Shown here: positions 32,333-40,282 of the stretch, in pieces
Layout of the letters: each line of letters begins with the position of its first letter
How positions within the stretch are numbered: the stretch's first letter is position 1
From: Flavobacterium channae
GTDB taxonomy: Bacteria; Bacteroidota; Bacteroidia; Flavobacteriales; Flavobacteriaceae
Direction: 5' to 3'
Assembly (NCBI RefSeq): GCF_021172165.1
Contig: NZ_CP089096.1
Location: 1,798,001 to 1,862,000 of the forward strand
DNA length: 64,000 bases
The notes under the pieces: model-generated
What the model was told of the DNA's origin: nothing
Databases searched by the model: none
The model's input: the letters and a program-made list of their open reading frames with translations, nothing else
Position numbers and translations under genes: made by a program

Positions 32333-34831
32333 TTATGCTACAGATTGTTTTTTCTTGTTTTCAAAATATACGCCAGCTCCTATCAATAATAACATTCCGA
32401 TAGAACTGATTAATGCAATCGTACTTCCTATTTTTACAACTTCAGGTTCAAATTTGAATTCAATAGTGTGTTTTCCTGCTGGAATTTGTAATCCTCTTAA
32501 AACGTAATTAACATTTAAAATTTCCGATTCTTTCCCGTCTATTGTAGCTTTCCAACCATTCTTGTAATACATTTCTGAGAAAACTGCGAACCCATTTTTA
32601 GAATTGTTTGAAACATATTTCAAATGGTTTGGTTTGTAAGAAATTAGTTGAATAGTTGATGTAGAATCTTTTGCAATGTTTTCTGCTCCTTTAAAATCAT
32701 TTATAACCGAGTTTACAACAGCAACCTTCTTCGAATCTAAATTATCCAAAGCTTTCATTTCTTCATCGGCTGAATTCACAAACTTAATTTTTTCTACAAA
32801 CCATGCACTTCCATTTGCGAAAGGATTGATAACTGGAATATCACCATCTCTTCCAGGAACTAGAACATATTTTACGTTTAACATATCCAAAACAGGATTA
32901 CTTTTTGTAAAACTAAAGGTTTCTGAATCTATTGAATTGGCCAATTGAGAAATGTTTTTTTCAACATTATATTCAAATAACTGATCTACTCTTCTTGGAC
33001 GAACCGCACTATAACCTCCAACAGCTTTGTGGAAATAAGATGTTCTTCCTTGTAATCTTCCTTGAATTTCGTAAACTCTATAATTCGATGTGTCTTTTAA
33101 AATTTGCATATCAGCTTCGGTTGCTTCAAAAGGCATATCTACTTCGCGAGCACTTCTAAATTGGCTTGGATTGTTATTCAAATAACGTTTGTCAACCATA
33201 AACAAGTCCGAAACCATAAAGAATCCTACTAAAACAATTGCAGTAGTTTGAGCCAATTTGTTTTGGATATATAACCATAAAATAACTGCTGCAGCTAACA
33301 TGAATAAGCCTGAACGCATTAAATCGCTAGTATAGAAATTCATTCTATCTTCTTTTAAAGCGTTTATAAAACTGATTCCAAAAGATTTATCTTGACTTTC
33401 GCCAAACATTTGCATTAATTGTTGGTCAATTGGAGCCGAAAAATTAAAGAATCCTTTTGCTAAAAATAATACAACTACCAATCCTAAACTTGTAGCAGCT
33501 GCTTTCCATAAACTTGTCCATTGCGCTTCTTTTTCTGAGGTAAAAAACGATTGAAGTCCCATAATTGCTAAAACTGGGAAACACAATTCTAATACAACCT
33601 GAATAGAAGAAACCGCACGAAACTTATCGTATAAAGGGACAAAATCAACAAAAAATCGAGTTAAAGCATCGAAATTTTTACCCCAAGAAAGCAATAAAGA
33701 AAGAATAGCTCCTGCTAAGAATAAATATTTTACTTTACGTTTGTCGTGATATAATCCTAAAACGGCCAAGAAAAACACAATAGCTCCAATATAGGCTGGC
33801 GCTTCTACAATAGGTTGTTCACCCCAATATGTTTTTCCATAATATTGAACTGTTTGCAATGCTTCAGAAGGTGTAGCACCGTAATTTAATAGAAATTCAT
33901 ATAAAGCTGATTTTTCATCTAATTCTTCTCCATTTCCACCACCAAAAAGTCTCGGTGCTATAAGATTAAAACTTTCTGCAACACCATAACTATACTCAGT
34001 AATATATTCATACTTCATTGAAGAATCCTCAGTATTTTTTGAACCATCCGCATTAAAAGTCAATTCACTTTTACCACGAATACTGTGGCTTGCATATTCT
34101 GAAGTTGCCATTAAATTAGTAGCATTAGCTCCAAGTGCTAAAACTCCAGCAATTGCAAAAACACCTACTATTTTACCTAATTCTTTAAATTCTTTATTCT
34201 TAGCTGCAATAACAATATAGTAAACTGCAATAATGGCTAACAACAATAATAAATAATAAGTCATTTGGAAGTGATTTGCATTGATTTCCAATGCAGCTGC
34301 TACCATAGTTAGCAAACCTCCAATAATATATTTTCTTTGAAAAACCAATAAAACTCCCGCAACTACCATAGGCATATAGGCAATAGCGTGTGCTTTAGCA
34401 TTATGACCTACACCTAAAATTATAATTAAATAGGTTGAAAATCCGAAGGCTAAAGCTCCAAAAAAAGCTTTTAATGGATCTACTTTCAACACCATCAATA
34501 ACACATAAAACCCTAAAAAATAAAGGAATAAATAATCCGCCGGACGAGGTAAAAAACGTAAAGCATCATCTAACATACCAATTACATCGTTTGGATATTT
34601 TGCCCCTAACTGATAAGTAGGCATTCCTCCAAAAGCACTATTTGTCCAATATGGCTCCTCACCTGTTTCTTTTCTAAATTCTATTTGTTCTTTTGCCATT
34701 CCGGTATATTGAACAATATCCGATTGGAAAATTTTATTACCTTGTAATACTGGGTAAAAGTAAATTAGGGAAACTAAAACAAATCCTACTAAAACTAATA
34801 AATGAGGATATAATGCTTTGATATTTTTCAT
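32333..34831 (-). CDS. YfhO-family membrane protein
   Basis: This 832-residue protein has about 12 membrane segments in its first 560 residues and one more near the C-terminus. A periplasmic domain lies between (including PFANGSAWFVEKIKFV and YKNGWKATIDG). This is the layout of the YfhO family of GT-C-like glycosyltransferases, which add sugars to wall polymers in Bacillus and are frequent, mostly uncharacterised, in Bacteroidota. It is the first gene of the operon with a glycosyltransferase and a flippase. Confidence 0.88.
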   Translation of the reverse strand: MKNIKALYPHLLVLVGFVLVSLIYFYPVLQGNKIFQSDIVQYTGMAKEQIEFRKETGEEPYWTNSAFGGMPTYQLGAKYPNDVIGMLDDALRFLPRPADYLFLYFLGFYVLLMVLKVDPLKAFFGALAFGFSTYLIIILGVGHNAKAHAIAYMPMVVAGVLLVFQRKYIIGGLLTMVAAALEINANHFQMTYYLLLLLAIIAVYYIVIAAKNKEFKELGKIVGVFAIAGVLALGANATNLMATSEYASHSIRGKSELTFNADGSKNTEDSSMKYEYITEYSYGVAESFNLIAPRLFGGGNGEELDEKSALYEFLLNYGATPSEALQTVQYYGKTYWGEQPIVEAPAYIGAIVFFLAVLGLYHDKRKVKYLFLAGAILSLLLSWGKNFDALTRFFVDFVPLYDKFRAVSSIQVVLELCFPVLAIMGLQSFFTSEKEAQWTSLWKAAATSLGLVVVLFLAKGFFNFSAPIDQQLMQMFGESQDKSFGISFINALKEDRMNFYTSDLMRSGLFMLAAAVILWLYIQNKLAQTTAIVLVGFFMVSDLFMVDKRYLNNNPSQFRSAREVDMPFEATEADMQILKDTSNYRVYEIQGRLQGRTSYFHKAVGGYSAVRPRRVDQLFEYNVEKNISQLANSIDSETFSFTKSNPVLDMLNVKYVLVPGRDGDIPVINPFANGSAWFVEKIKFVNSADEEMKALDNLDSKKVAVVNSVINDFKGAENIAKDSTSTIQLISYKPNHLKYVSNNSKNGFAVFSEMYYKNGWKATIDGKESEILNVNYVLRGLQIPAGKHTIEFKFEPEVVKIGSTIALISSIGMLLLIGAGVYFENKKKQSVA

Positions 34832-34865
34832 ATGTAGTAAATGATGAATATAAGGTGCTAAAGTA

Positions 34866-34898
34866 ATTAAAAAAAGGATATTGTTACAATATCCTTTT
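34866..34898 (-). terminator. Terminator after the DUF4834 gene
   Basis: AAAAGGATATTG / CAATATCCTTTT (12-bp perfect stem, loop of three) has its T run on the minus strand, between the DUF4834 gene and the YfhO operon. Confidence 0.85.
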
Positions 34899-34920
34899 AA
34901 GTAAGTTGATAAACAAAAAA

Positions 34921-35175
34921 TTATTTTACTTCTTCATAATCGATGTATTCTCCTACTTCTTTCTTTGGTTTCGGAGTTGCTTTCGTAGCTTGAGAAGCAT
35001 TGTATTGTTGATCTTGTTGTTGTCTGTATTGTTCTTGCATTTTATCTTGCATCTTGTTTACAGCCTTTTGAACCAAAATTGGTGCAAATAATCGCACTGC
35101 AAACTTAAACAAGTAATAAAATAAAACTATAATTCCTAAGGTTCTTAAAAAACCTGAAAAAGAAGCCATTTCCAT
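34921..35175 (-). CDS. DUF4834 family protein
   Basis: This 84-residue protein has the family layout: a short N-terminus (ASFSGFLRT), one membrane helix (about 10-32), a Gln/Lys-rich amphipathic helix (NKMQDKMQEQYRQQQDQQ) and a conserved tail ending GEYIDYEEVK. The family is restricted to Bacteroidota and has no assigned function. Either Met1 or Met3 can be the start. A TATTTTTG box is 20 bases upstream and a terminator follows. Confidence 0.85.
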   Translation of the reverse strand: MEMASFSGFLRTLGIIVLFYYLFKFAVRLFAPILVQKAVNKMQDKMQEQYRQQQDQQYNASQATKATPKPKKEVGEYIDYEEVK

Positions 35176-35194
35176 TGATAAACATTTTAAAATT

Positions 35195-35202
35195 CAAAAA
35201 TA
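35195..35202 (-). promoter_or_regulatory. -7 promoter element of the DUF4834 gene
   Basis: The minus strand reads TATTTTTG, a full match to TAnnTTTG. Confidence 0.6.
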
Positions 35203-35257
35203 CAGATATTGGTTGGTAAAACTTCAAAATTGTTTCATAAAATTATGATAAAATAAC

Positions 35258-35265
35258 TATTTTTG
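35258..35265 (+). promoter_or_regulatory. -7 promoter element of the gene at 35283
   Basis: TATTTTTG matches TAnnTTTG, 17 bases before the ATG. Confidence 0.65.
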
Positions 35266-35282
35266 GACATAAATCATTTTTT

Positions 35283-36251
35283 ATGAAATCAATTCAAACA
35301 CTTTCTGTTCTAATTTTTGGCATTATGTCTCAAGTTTCATTTGCACAATTTACAGATGAAATTAATTCAAATCGCCCTGGAAAATCGATGATGGCATATG
35401 CTGTTGGAAAAAAAATCATACAAGCTGAAACTGGAGTAACCTATGTTTCAGAAGACCACAACTTATTAAACTATGAAGCAAAAGGTTTTATTGGTGAATT
35501 GGTTTTACGCTATGGTGTTTGGAAAGAAGAATTAGAAGTAATTGGAGAAATCCAGTATCAGAATGACAAACTTACTTCTGGAGCTTTTGAAGAAAGTAGA
35601 AGTGGATTTAAACAATTGACTCTTGGAGCAAAATATTTAATCTACGATCCTTTTAAAAACTACGAGGAAAAAGTAAATATATACAGCTGGAAAGCAAACA
35701 AAAAATTCAAATGGAGACAATTTATTCCTGCTTTTGCTATGTATGCAGGTGCTAACTTCAGCGTAGGCGAAACTCCATTTAATTATGCTCCTGCAAATAT
35801 TGAAGAACCAAGCTTTAGCCCTAAAGTAACTGCAATTGCTCAAAATCACTTTGGTGGAAGATGGGTTTTAGTTACTAATTTAACTTATGATAAAATAGGA
35901 ACTGATTTTGCATCAATCAATTACATTTTAACTTTAACAAGAGGATTCAATGCACAATGGTCGGGATTTATTGAAAATCAAGGTTATATGGGCGACTATT
36001 ATAGCGATGGTGTTTTAAGATTAGGAGCAGCATTTTTGTTTGACAAAAACATGCAAGTAGATGCTTCTATTGGAAAAAACTTAAAAAACACACCTGGCCT
36101 TTTTAATGCCGGAATTGGTTTTTCTTGGCGTTTTGCAGATCAATACCAAGAAGTTCAAATGGCAAAACCGGGAACTGAAAGCAAAACCGATAAAAAAGTG
36201 AAGAAAAAAGCTGAAAAAGAAGCTAAGAAAAGAAAAGATGCAGTAGAATAA
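35283..36251 (+). CDS. Outer-membrane transporter-like protein (Phenol_MetA_deg type)
   Basis: This 322-residue protein has a signal peptide ending at SFAQ. A series of alternating beta strands typical of a small outer-membrane barrel follows, with the family-type start FTDEINSNRPGKSMMAYAVG. The last 30 residues are an unusual Lys/Glu-rich tail (KTDKKVKKKAEKEAKKRKD) after the barrel, which should lie in the periplasm. Substrate and role are unknown; related proteins are annotated only as transporter or MetA-pathway-like. The acyltransferase-like gene starts one base after the stop, so they form an operon. Confidence 0.78.
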   Translation: MKSIQTLSVLIFGIMSQVSFAQFTDEINSNRPGKSMMAYAVGKKIIQAETGVTYVSEDHNLLNYEAKGFIGELVLRYGVWKEELEVIGEIQYQNDKLTSGAFEESRSGFKQLTLGAKYLIYDPFKNYEEKVNIYSWKANKKFKWRQFIPAFAMYAGANFSVGETPFNYAPANIEEPSFSPKVTAIAQNHFGGRWVLVTNLTYDKIGTDFASINYILTLTRGFNAQWSGFIENQGYMGDYYSDGVLRLGAAFLFDKNMQVDASIGKNLKNTPGLFNAGIGFSWRFADQYQEVQMAKPGTESKTDKKVKKKAEKEAKKRKDAVE

Positions 36252-36252
36252 A

Positions 36253-37374
36253 ATGATAACAATTAAGGAAGCACTCACAAAAAAAGAAATGAAAGATTAC
36301 GTTATGTTTTCTTTCGAATTATACAAAAACAATCCGAACTGGATTCCGCCAATTATAGCGGAAGAATTAGAAACCTTTGACAAAACAAAAAATCCTGCAC
36401 TTTTAACTGCAGAAGCACATTTTTATTTAGCATACAAAGACGGTAAAATTGTTGGTAAAGTAGCAGCCATTATCAATTGGGACGAAGTTAACATCTTACA
36501 TAAAAGAAAAACTCGTTTTGGATGGTTTGATGCAATTGATGATATTGAAGTAACAAAAGCGTTGTTAAATAAAGTTGAAGAATTAGGTAGAAAACACAAC
36601 ATGGACCATATTGAAGGTCCAATGGGTTTCTCAAATCTTGATAAAGTTGGGATATTAAGCGAAGGTTTTGATCAATTAGGCAATATGATTACTTGGTACA
36701 GTCAACCTTATTACATTACGCATTTAGAACAGCTTGGCTATATAAAAGAGAAAGAATACATAGAAAGCGACTTTTCTTTCAATGGGATTAATCCTGAGCC
36801 TTTTCAGAAGGCTAGCGAGCTGATTAAGAAACGTTACGAATTGCGTTGTTTGAACTTCACTAAAACAAAAGACATAATGCCTTATGTGGACAAAATGTTT
36901 GATTTGTTCAATGAAACATATTCAAAACTGCAATCTTTTGTTCCAATAAACGATATTCAAAAAGCTTATTTTAAAAAGAAATATATTGGATTTATCAACC
37001 CTGAGTTTATCAAATTCATCGTTGACAAAAACGACAACATGATTGCTTTTGCTATTGTAATGCCAGGTTTTGCTCAGGCTTTAAAAAAAGCGAATGGTAA
37101 ACTTTTTCCTTTTGGATTTTATCATTTGTTACAAGCGCGTAAACATTCAAAAGAAGTTGTTTTTTACTTAATTGGCGTAACGCCTGAATATCAAAGCAAA
37201 GGTGTAACGGCAATTGTTTTTGAAGAATATTATAAAGTTTGTGAAGCAAAAGGCATTGAAACTTGTATCAGAACACCAGAGTTAGAAGAAAATCATGCTA
37301 TTCACAACTTATGGAAGCACTTTAATTCGAAAATAAACAAACGAAGAAGAACCTATAAAAAGGAATTATTATAA
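36253..37374 (+). CDS. GNAT-like acyltransferase family protein
   Basis: This 373-residue protein is longer than a single GNAT domain. The N-terminal half has FYLAYKDGKIVGKVAAIIN and a conserved GPMGFSNLDKVGILSEGFD motif. The C-terminal half has the acetyl-CoA-fold strands (VVFYLIGVTPEYQSKGVTAI) and EENHAIHNLWKHF. It resembles the two-lobed acyltransferase-like proteins found across Bacteroidota whose substrate is unknown. It is cotranscribed with the outer-membrane protein gene and followed by a perfect-palindrome terminator. Confidence 0.75.
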   Translation: MITIKEALTKKEMKDYVMFSFELYKNNPNWIPPIIAEELETFDKTKNPALLTAEAHFYLAYKDGKIVGKVAAIINWDEVNILHKRKTRFGWFDAIDDIEVTKALLNKVEELGRKHNMDHIEGPMGFSNLDKVGILSEGFDQLGNMITWYSQPYYITHLEQLGYIKEKEYIESDFSFNGINPEPFQKASELIKKRYELRCLNFTKTKDIMPYVDKMFDLFNETYSKLQSFVPINDIQKAYFKKKYIGFINPEFIKFIVDKNDNMIAFAIVMPGFAQALKKANGKLFPFGFYHLLQARKHSKEVVFYLIGVTPEYQSKGVTAIVFEEYYKVCEAKGIETCIRTPELEENHAIHNLWKHFNSKINKRRRTYKKELL

Positions 37375-37377
37375 AAC

Positions 37378-37408
37378 AAAAAGGGATTCAAATTGAATCC
37401 CTTTTTTT
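37378..37408. terminator. Bidirectional terminator between 37374 and 37428
   Basis: AAAAAGGGATTCAA / TTGAATCCCTTTTT is a near-continuous palindrome with A and T runs, placed between two convergent genes. Confidence 0.85.
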
Positions 37409-37427
37409 ATATCTTAAACTAAAAAGT

Positions 37428-38687
37428 TTATTCTACATTTTGAACATTTGCTTCTGCAATTTTTGCATAAGTTCCGTTTACTAATTTTTCACGGATAGCT
37501 TCAAAAGCAGCTAAAGTTTCACTAATATCTTCCATTGTATGAGAAGCTGTAGGAATCATTCTCAATAAAATAATACCTTTAGGAATTACTGGATAAACAA
37601 CAATCGATAAGAAAATTCCATAATTTTCACGTAAATCGTTTACCATAACCATTGCTTCTGGAATTGAACCTTCTAAGTAAACAGGAGTAATACAAGTATT
37701 GGTATCACCAATGTTGAAACCTCTATCTTTCAATCCATTTTGTAACGCATTTACATTCTCCCATAATTTATCTTTAATTTCAGAAGAATTACGTAAAAGC
37801 TCTAAACGTTTTAACGAACCAATAGTTTGAATCATTGGCAACGCTTTAGCAAACATTTGCGAACGTAAATTATATTTTAAATAATCGATAATGTCTTTAT
37901 CAGCAGCAACGAATGCTCCAATATTTGCCATTGATTTAGCAAAAGTTGAGAAATACACATCGATTCCGTCTTGACAGCCTTGCTCTTCTCCTGCTCCAGC
38001 ACCTGTTTTACCTAATGTACCAAAACCATGAGCATCGTCAACTAACAAACGGAAATTGTATTTTTCTTTCATTGCTACAATTTCTTTCAATTTACCTTGT
38101 TGACCTCGCATTCCGAAAACACCTTCAGTAATGAATAAGATTCCACCTCCTGTTTCCGTAGCCATTTTAGTAGCACGTTGCAGGTTTTTCTCCATACTTT
38201 CTAAATCATTATGCTTGTAAGTGAAACGTTTTCCCATGTGTAAACGTACACCATCAATAATACAAGCATGAGAATCTACATCGTATACAATGATATCGTT
38301 TTTAGTTACTAAAGCATCAATAATAGACACCATTCCTTGGTAACCAAAATTTAATAAATAAGCTGATTCTTTCATTACAAAAGCAGCCAATTCTTTTTCT
38401 AATTGTTCGTGATAATTTGTATGACCACTCATCATACGAGCACCCATTGGGTAAGCTGCTCCATATTGTTTTGCTGCTTCTTCGTCAGCTTTTCTCACTT
38501 CTGGATGATTTGCTAAACCTAAATAATCGTTGATACTCCAGTTTAAGATTTTCTTTCCATGGAACATCATTCTTGGACCTAATTCACCTTCTAATTTAGG
38601 AAATACATAATATCCTTCTGCTTGTGAAGCCCATTTTCCTAACGGACCTTTATTGTTTTGAATTCTTTCGAATAAATCTTTTACCAT
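37428..38687 (-). CDS. Serine palmitoyltransferase-like alpha-oxoamine synthase
   Basis: This 419-residue PLP enzyme is of the alpha-oxoamine synthase family (Kbl, BioF, SPT). The PLP lysine is in TFAKSMANIGAF, the cofactor Asp in LLVDDAHGFGTLG, and the N-terminal segment has LNWSINDYLGLANHPEV. The overall sequence resembles Bacteroidota serine palmitoyltransferases more than Kbl or BioF. It probably condenses an acyl-CoA or acyl-ACP with serine (sphingolipids) or with cysteate (the sulfonolipids of flavobacteria). Which substrate is used cannot be decided from the sequence. It has its own TACTTTTG promoter. Confidence 0.85.
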   Translation of the reverse strand: MVKDLFERIQNNKGPLGKWASQAEGYYVFPKLEGELGPRMMFHGKKILNWSINDYLGLANHPEVRKADEEAAKQYGAAYPMGARMMSGHTNYHEQLEKELAAFVMKESAYLLNFGYQGMVSIIDALVTKNDIIVYDVDSHACIIDGVRLHMGKRFTYKHNDLESMEKNLQRATKMATETGGGILFITEGVFGMRGQQGKLKEIVAMKEKYNFRLLVDDAHGFGTLGKTGAGAGEEQGCQDGIDVYFSTFAKSMANIGAFVAADKDIIDYLKYNLRSQMFAKALPMIQTIGSLKRLELLRNSSEIKDKLWENVNALQNGLKDRGFNIGDTNTCITPVYLEGSIPEAMVMVNDLRENYGIFLSIVVYPVIPKGIILLRMIPTASHTMEDISETLAAFEAIREKLVNGTYAKIAEANVQNVE

Positions 38688-38714
38688 GATATATAATAGG
38701 TGTTAAAAACGAAG

Positions 38715-38722
38715 CAAAAGTA
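38715..38722 (-). promoter_or_regulatory. -7 promoter element of the SPT-like gene
   Basis: The minus strand reads TACTTTTG, a full match, about 27 bases before the ATG at 38687. Confidence 0.65.
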
Positions 38723-38794
38723 TAAAGAAAAAAGTTTTTATTATAAATTTTAAGCCTAAAAAAATTCACTGATAAAATAAAAATTCAAAAAAGC

Positions 38795-38824
38795 TTGGTA
38801 AATCAATAAATGCAATTACCTTTG
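38795..38824 (+). promoter_or_regulatory. Promoter of a candidate small RNA (-33 TTG, -7 TACCTTTG)
   Basis: TTGG at 38795-38798 and TACCTTTG at 38817-38824 are separated by about 19 bases, the spacing of Bacteroidota promoters. No gene start follows at a suitable distance; instead a hairpin and a terminator follow. Confidence 0.6.
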
Positions 38825-38827
38825 CAC

Positions 38828-38896
38828 CGAACGACACAGAAATGTGGTTACACGTTTACCTTAAAAGTCGGGGGCTCCACCTCGACTTTTTGCTTT
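38828..38896 (+). ncRNA. Candidate small RNA of about 70 nt between the SPT-like gene and rdgB
   Basis: Starting just after a complete promoter, the segment contains the tetraloop hairpin CACA-GAAA-TGTG (38835-38846). It then has a GGT...ACC pair and a Rho-independent terminator: AAAAGTCGGGG pairs with CCTCGACTTTT (38863-38873 / 38880-38890) and is followed by TG and a T run. rdgB has its own promoter further on, at 38909, so this unit is not needed as its leader. The GC-rich terminator stem stands out from the AT-rich surroundings. The class is not identified. Confidence 0.5.
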
Positions 38897-38898
38897 TT
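38863..38898 (+). terminator. Terminator of the candidate small RNA
   Basis: An 11-bp stem (one G-U) has the six-base loop GCTCCA and ends in TTTTTGCTTTTT. Confidence 0.75.
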
Positions 38899-38908
38899 AT
38901 ACATTTCG

Positions 38909-38916
38909 TATCTTTG
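38909..38916 (+). promoter_or_regulatory. -7 promoter element of rdgB
   Basis: TATCTTTG matches TAnnTTTG, 19 bases before the ATG at 38936. It shows that the longer frame from 38810 is not the real N-terminus. Confidence 0.7.
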
Positions 38917-38935
38917 TTTTTTTAAATCATTTTTC

Positions 38936-39517
38936 ATGAAACTCGTATTCGCATCCAACAACAAAAATAAAATTCAGGAAATTCAGGCTTTAGTTTCAAA
39001 TTCTATTCAAATTCTTAGTTTAGAAGAAATTGGATGTACAGAAGATATTCCAGAAACCGCTGATACCATTGAAGGAAATGCTATTTTAAAAGCAAATTAC
39101 GTTACCGAGAAATATGGTTACAATTGTTTTGCAGATGACACTGGTTTAGAAGTTTATGCTTTAAATGGTGCTCCTGGAGTGTATTCTGCTCGTTATGCAG
39201 GCGAACAAAAAGATGCCAACGATAATATGGATAAACTTTTAGATGAATTAAAAGATAAATCGAATCGAAAAGCTAATTTTAAAACCGTTATTGCTTTAAA
39301 CCTTAACGGGAAGCAAAACTTATTTACCGGAATCATCAATGGAAAAATCATTGAAGAAAAAATTGGAACTAACGGTTTTGGCTATGACCCAATTTTTGTA
39401 GCAGATGGATATGAAAAAACCTTTGCTGAATTGACAATGGAAGAAAAATCAACTATTAGTCACAGAGGAATTGCAGTTAAAGAACTTATTCTTTTTTTGC
39501 AAAAACAGAACCTATAG
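38936..39517 (+). CDS. rdgB: RdgB/HAM1 non-canonical purine NTP pyrophosphatase
   Basis: This 193-residue enzyme hydrolyses dITP, ITP and XTP to monophosphates, keeping deaminated purines out of nucleic acids. The N-terminal motif [12 protein letters not shown], the metal site [20 protein letters not shown] and the C-terminal SHRG are present. The start at 38936 is set by the promoter at 38909. The last 32 bases overlap the end of the convergent channel gene. Confidence 0.94.
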   Translation: MKLVFASNNKNKIQEIQALVSNSIQILSLEEIGCTEDIPETADTIEGNAILKANYVTEKYGYNCFADDTGLEVYALNGAPGVYSARYAGEQKDANDNMDKLLDELKDKSNRKANFKTVIALNLNGKQNLFTGIINGKIIEEKIGTNGFGYDPIFVADGYEKTFAELTMEEKSTISHRGIAVKELILFLQKQNL

Positions 39518-40100
39518 GCAAACTCCAGTTGTATTTAAAAGCAATTAATCGGAATGTAATAATAAAAACCGCGACTATTAATGAAATAATATCGCTTTGT
39601 ATTTGTAAATCTTGCAAAAGAAAAAACAAAATTCCACCTGCAATACAAAGCGTAGCATAAATTTCCTTTCGGAATAAAACCGGAATTTCATTACACAAAA
39701 TATCGCGAATTACTCCACCAAAAGTAGCCGTAATAGTTCCTAAGATTACACAAATCACTGGACTCAAACCAAATTCCAAACCTTTTTCTAAACCTATTAA
39801 GGTAAAAACCCCTAATCCAATCGTATCAAATAAGAACATCGAGATACGCAAACGCTCTAAATAGCGATTGAAAACAACTGAAAGAAAAAATCCAAGGGTA
39901 ATAATGTAAACATAATCGATATCTAACATCCATCCTACTGGCGTTCTTCCTATCATGACATCGCGAACTGTTCCGCCTCCTAAAGCCGTTACAAAAGCAA
40001 TACAATACACACCAAATAAATCTAATTTCTTGTAAATAGCAGTCAATGCACCCGAAATAGCAAATACTAAAGTTCCGATAATATCTAACAATTCAAACAT
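39486..40100 (-). CDS. TRIC-type (UPF0126/YicG-like) cation channel family protein
   Basis: This 204-residue protein has seven membrane segments organised as two similar halves. The paired family motifs are [17 protein letters not shown] in the first half and [20 protein letters not shown] in the second (the GGxxRD repeat). Prokaryotic TRIC homologs form trimeric channels permeable to K+ or Na+. The 3' end overlaps rdgB by 32 bases on the opposite strand. A TACTTTTG promoter box lies at 40117-40124. Confidence 0.9.
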   Translation of the reverse strand: MFELLDIIGTLVFAISGALTAIYKKLDLFGVYCIAFVTALGGGTVRDVMIGRTPVGWMLDIDYVYIITLGFFLSVVFNRYLERLRISMFLFDTIGLGVFTLIGLEKGLEFGLSPVICVILGTITATFGGVIRDILCNEIPVLFRKEIYATLCIAGGILFFLLQDLQIQSDIISLIVAVFIITFRLIAFKYNWSLPIGSVFAKKE

Positions 40101-40116
40101 CTTATATCATTTCTTA

Positions 40117-40124
40117 CAAAAGTA
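40117..40124 (-). promoter_or_regulatory. -7 promoter element of the TRIC-like gene
   Basis: The minus strand reads TACTTTTG, a full match, 16 bases before the ATG at 40100. Confidence 0.6.
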
Positions 40125-40254
40125 CTTCATTTTTCAGTTTTTTATAACCAATTTTTTATCGCGTTTCATTTTTATAAAAGACATTTAAAACCATTAAAAT
40201 ATAACAAATTGAAAATCAGTTAATAACAAATTAGCTAATCTAGTTTTTTAAGCG

Positions 40255-40262
40255 TACCTTTG
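40255..40262 (+). promoter_or_regulatory. -7 promoter element of the DEAD-box helicase gene
   Basis: TACCTTTG is followed by CACCC, the same box and context as before rplS and the candidate small RNA. Confidence 0.7.
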
Positions 40263-40282
40263 CACCCAATTTAAAATATTTT

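Noticed and set aside
38810..38935. N-terminal extension of RdgB from an ATG at 38810
   Set aside because: It would start upstream of a terminator and of the rdgB promoter box at 38909, and the conserved N-terminus begins exactly at 38936.
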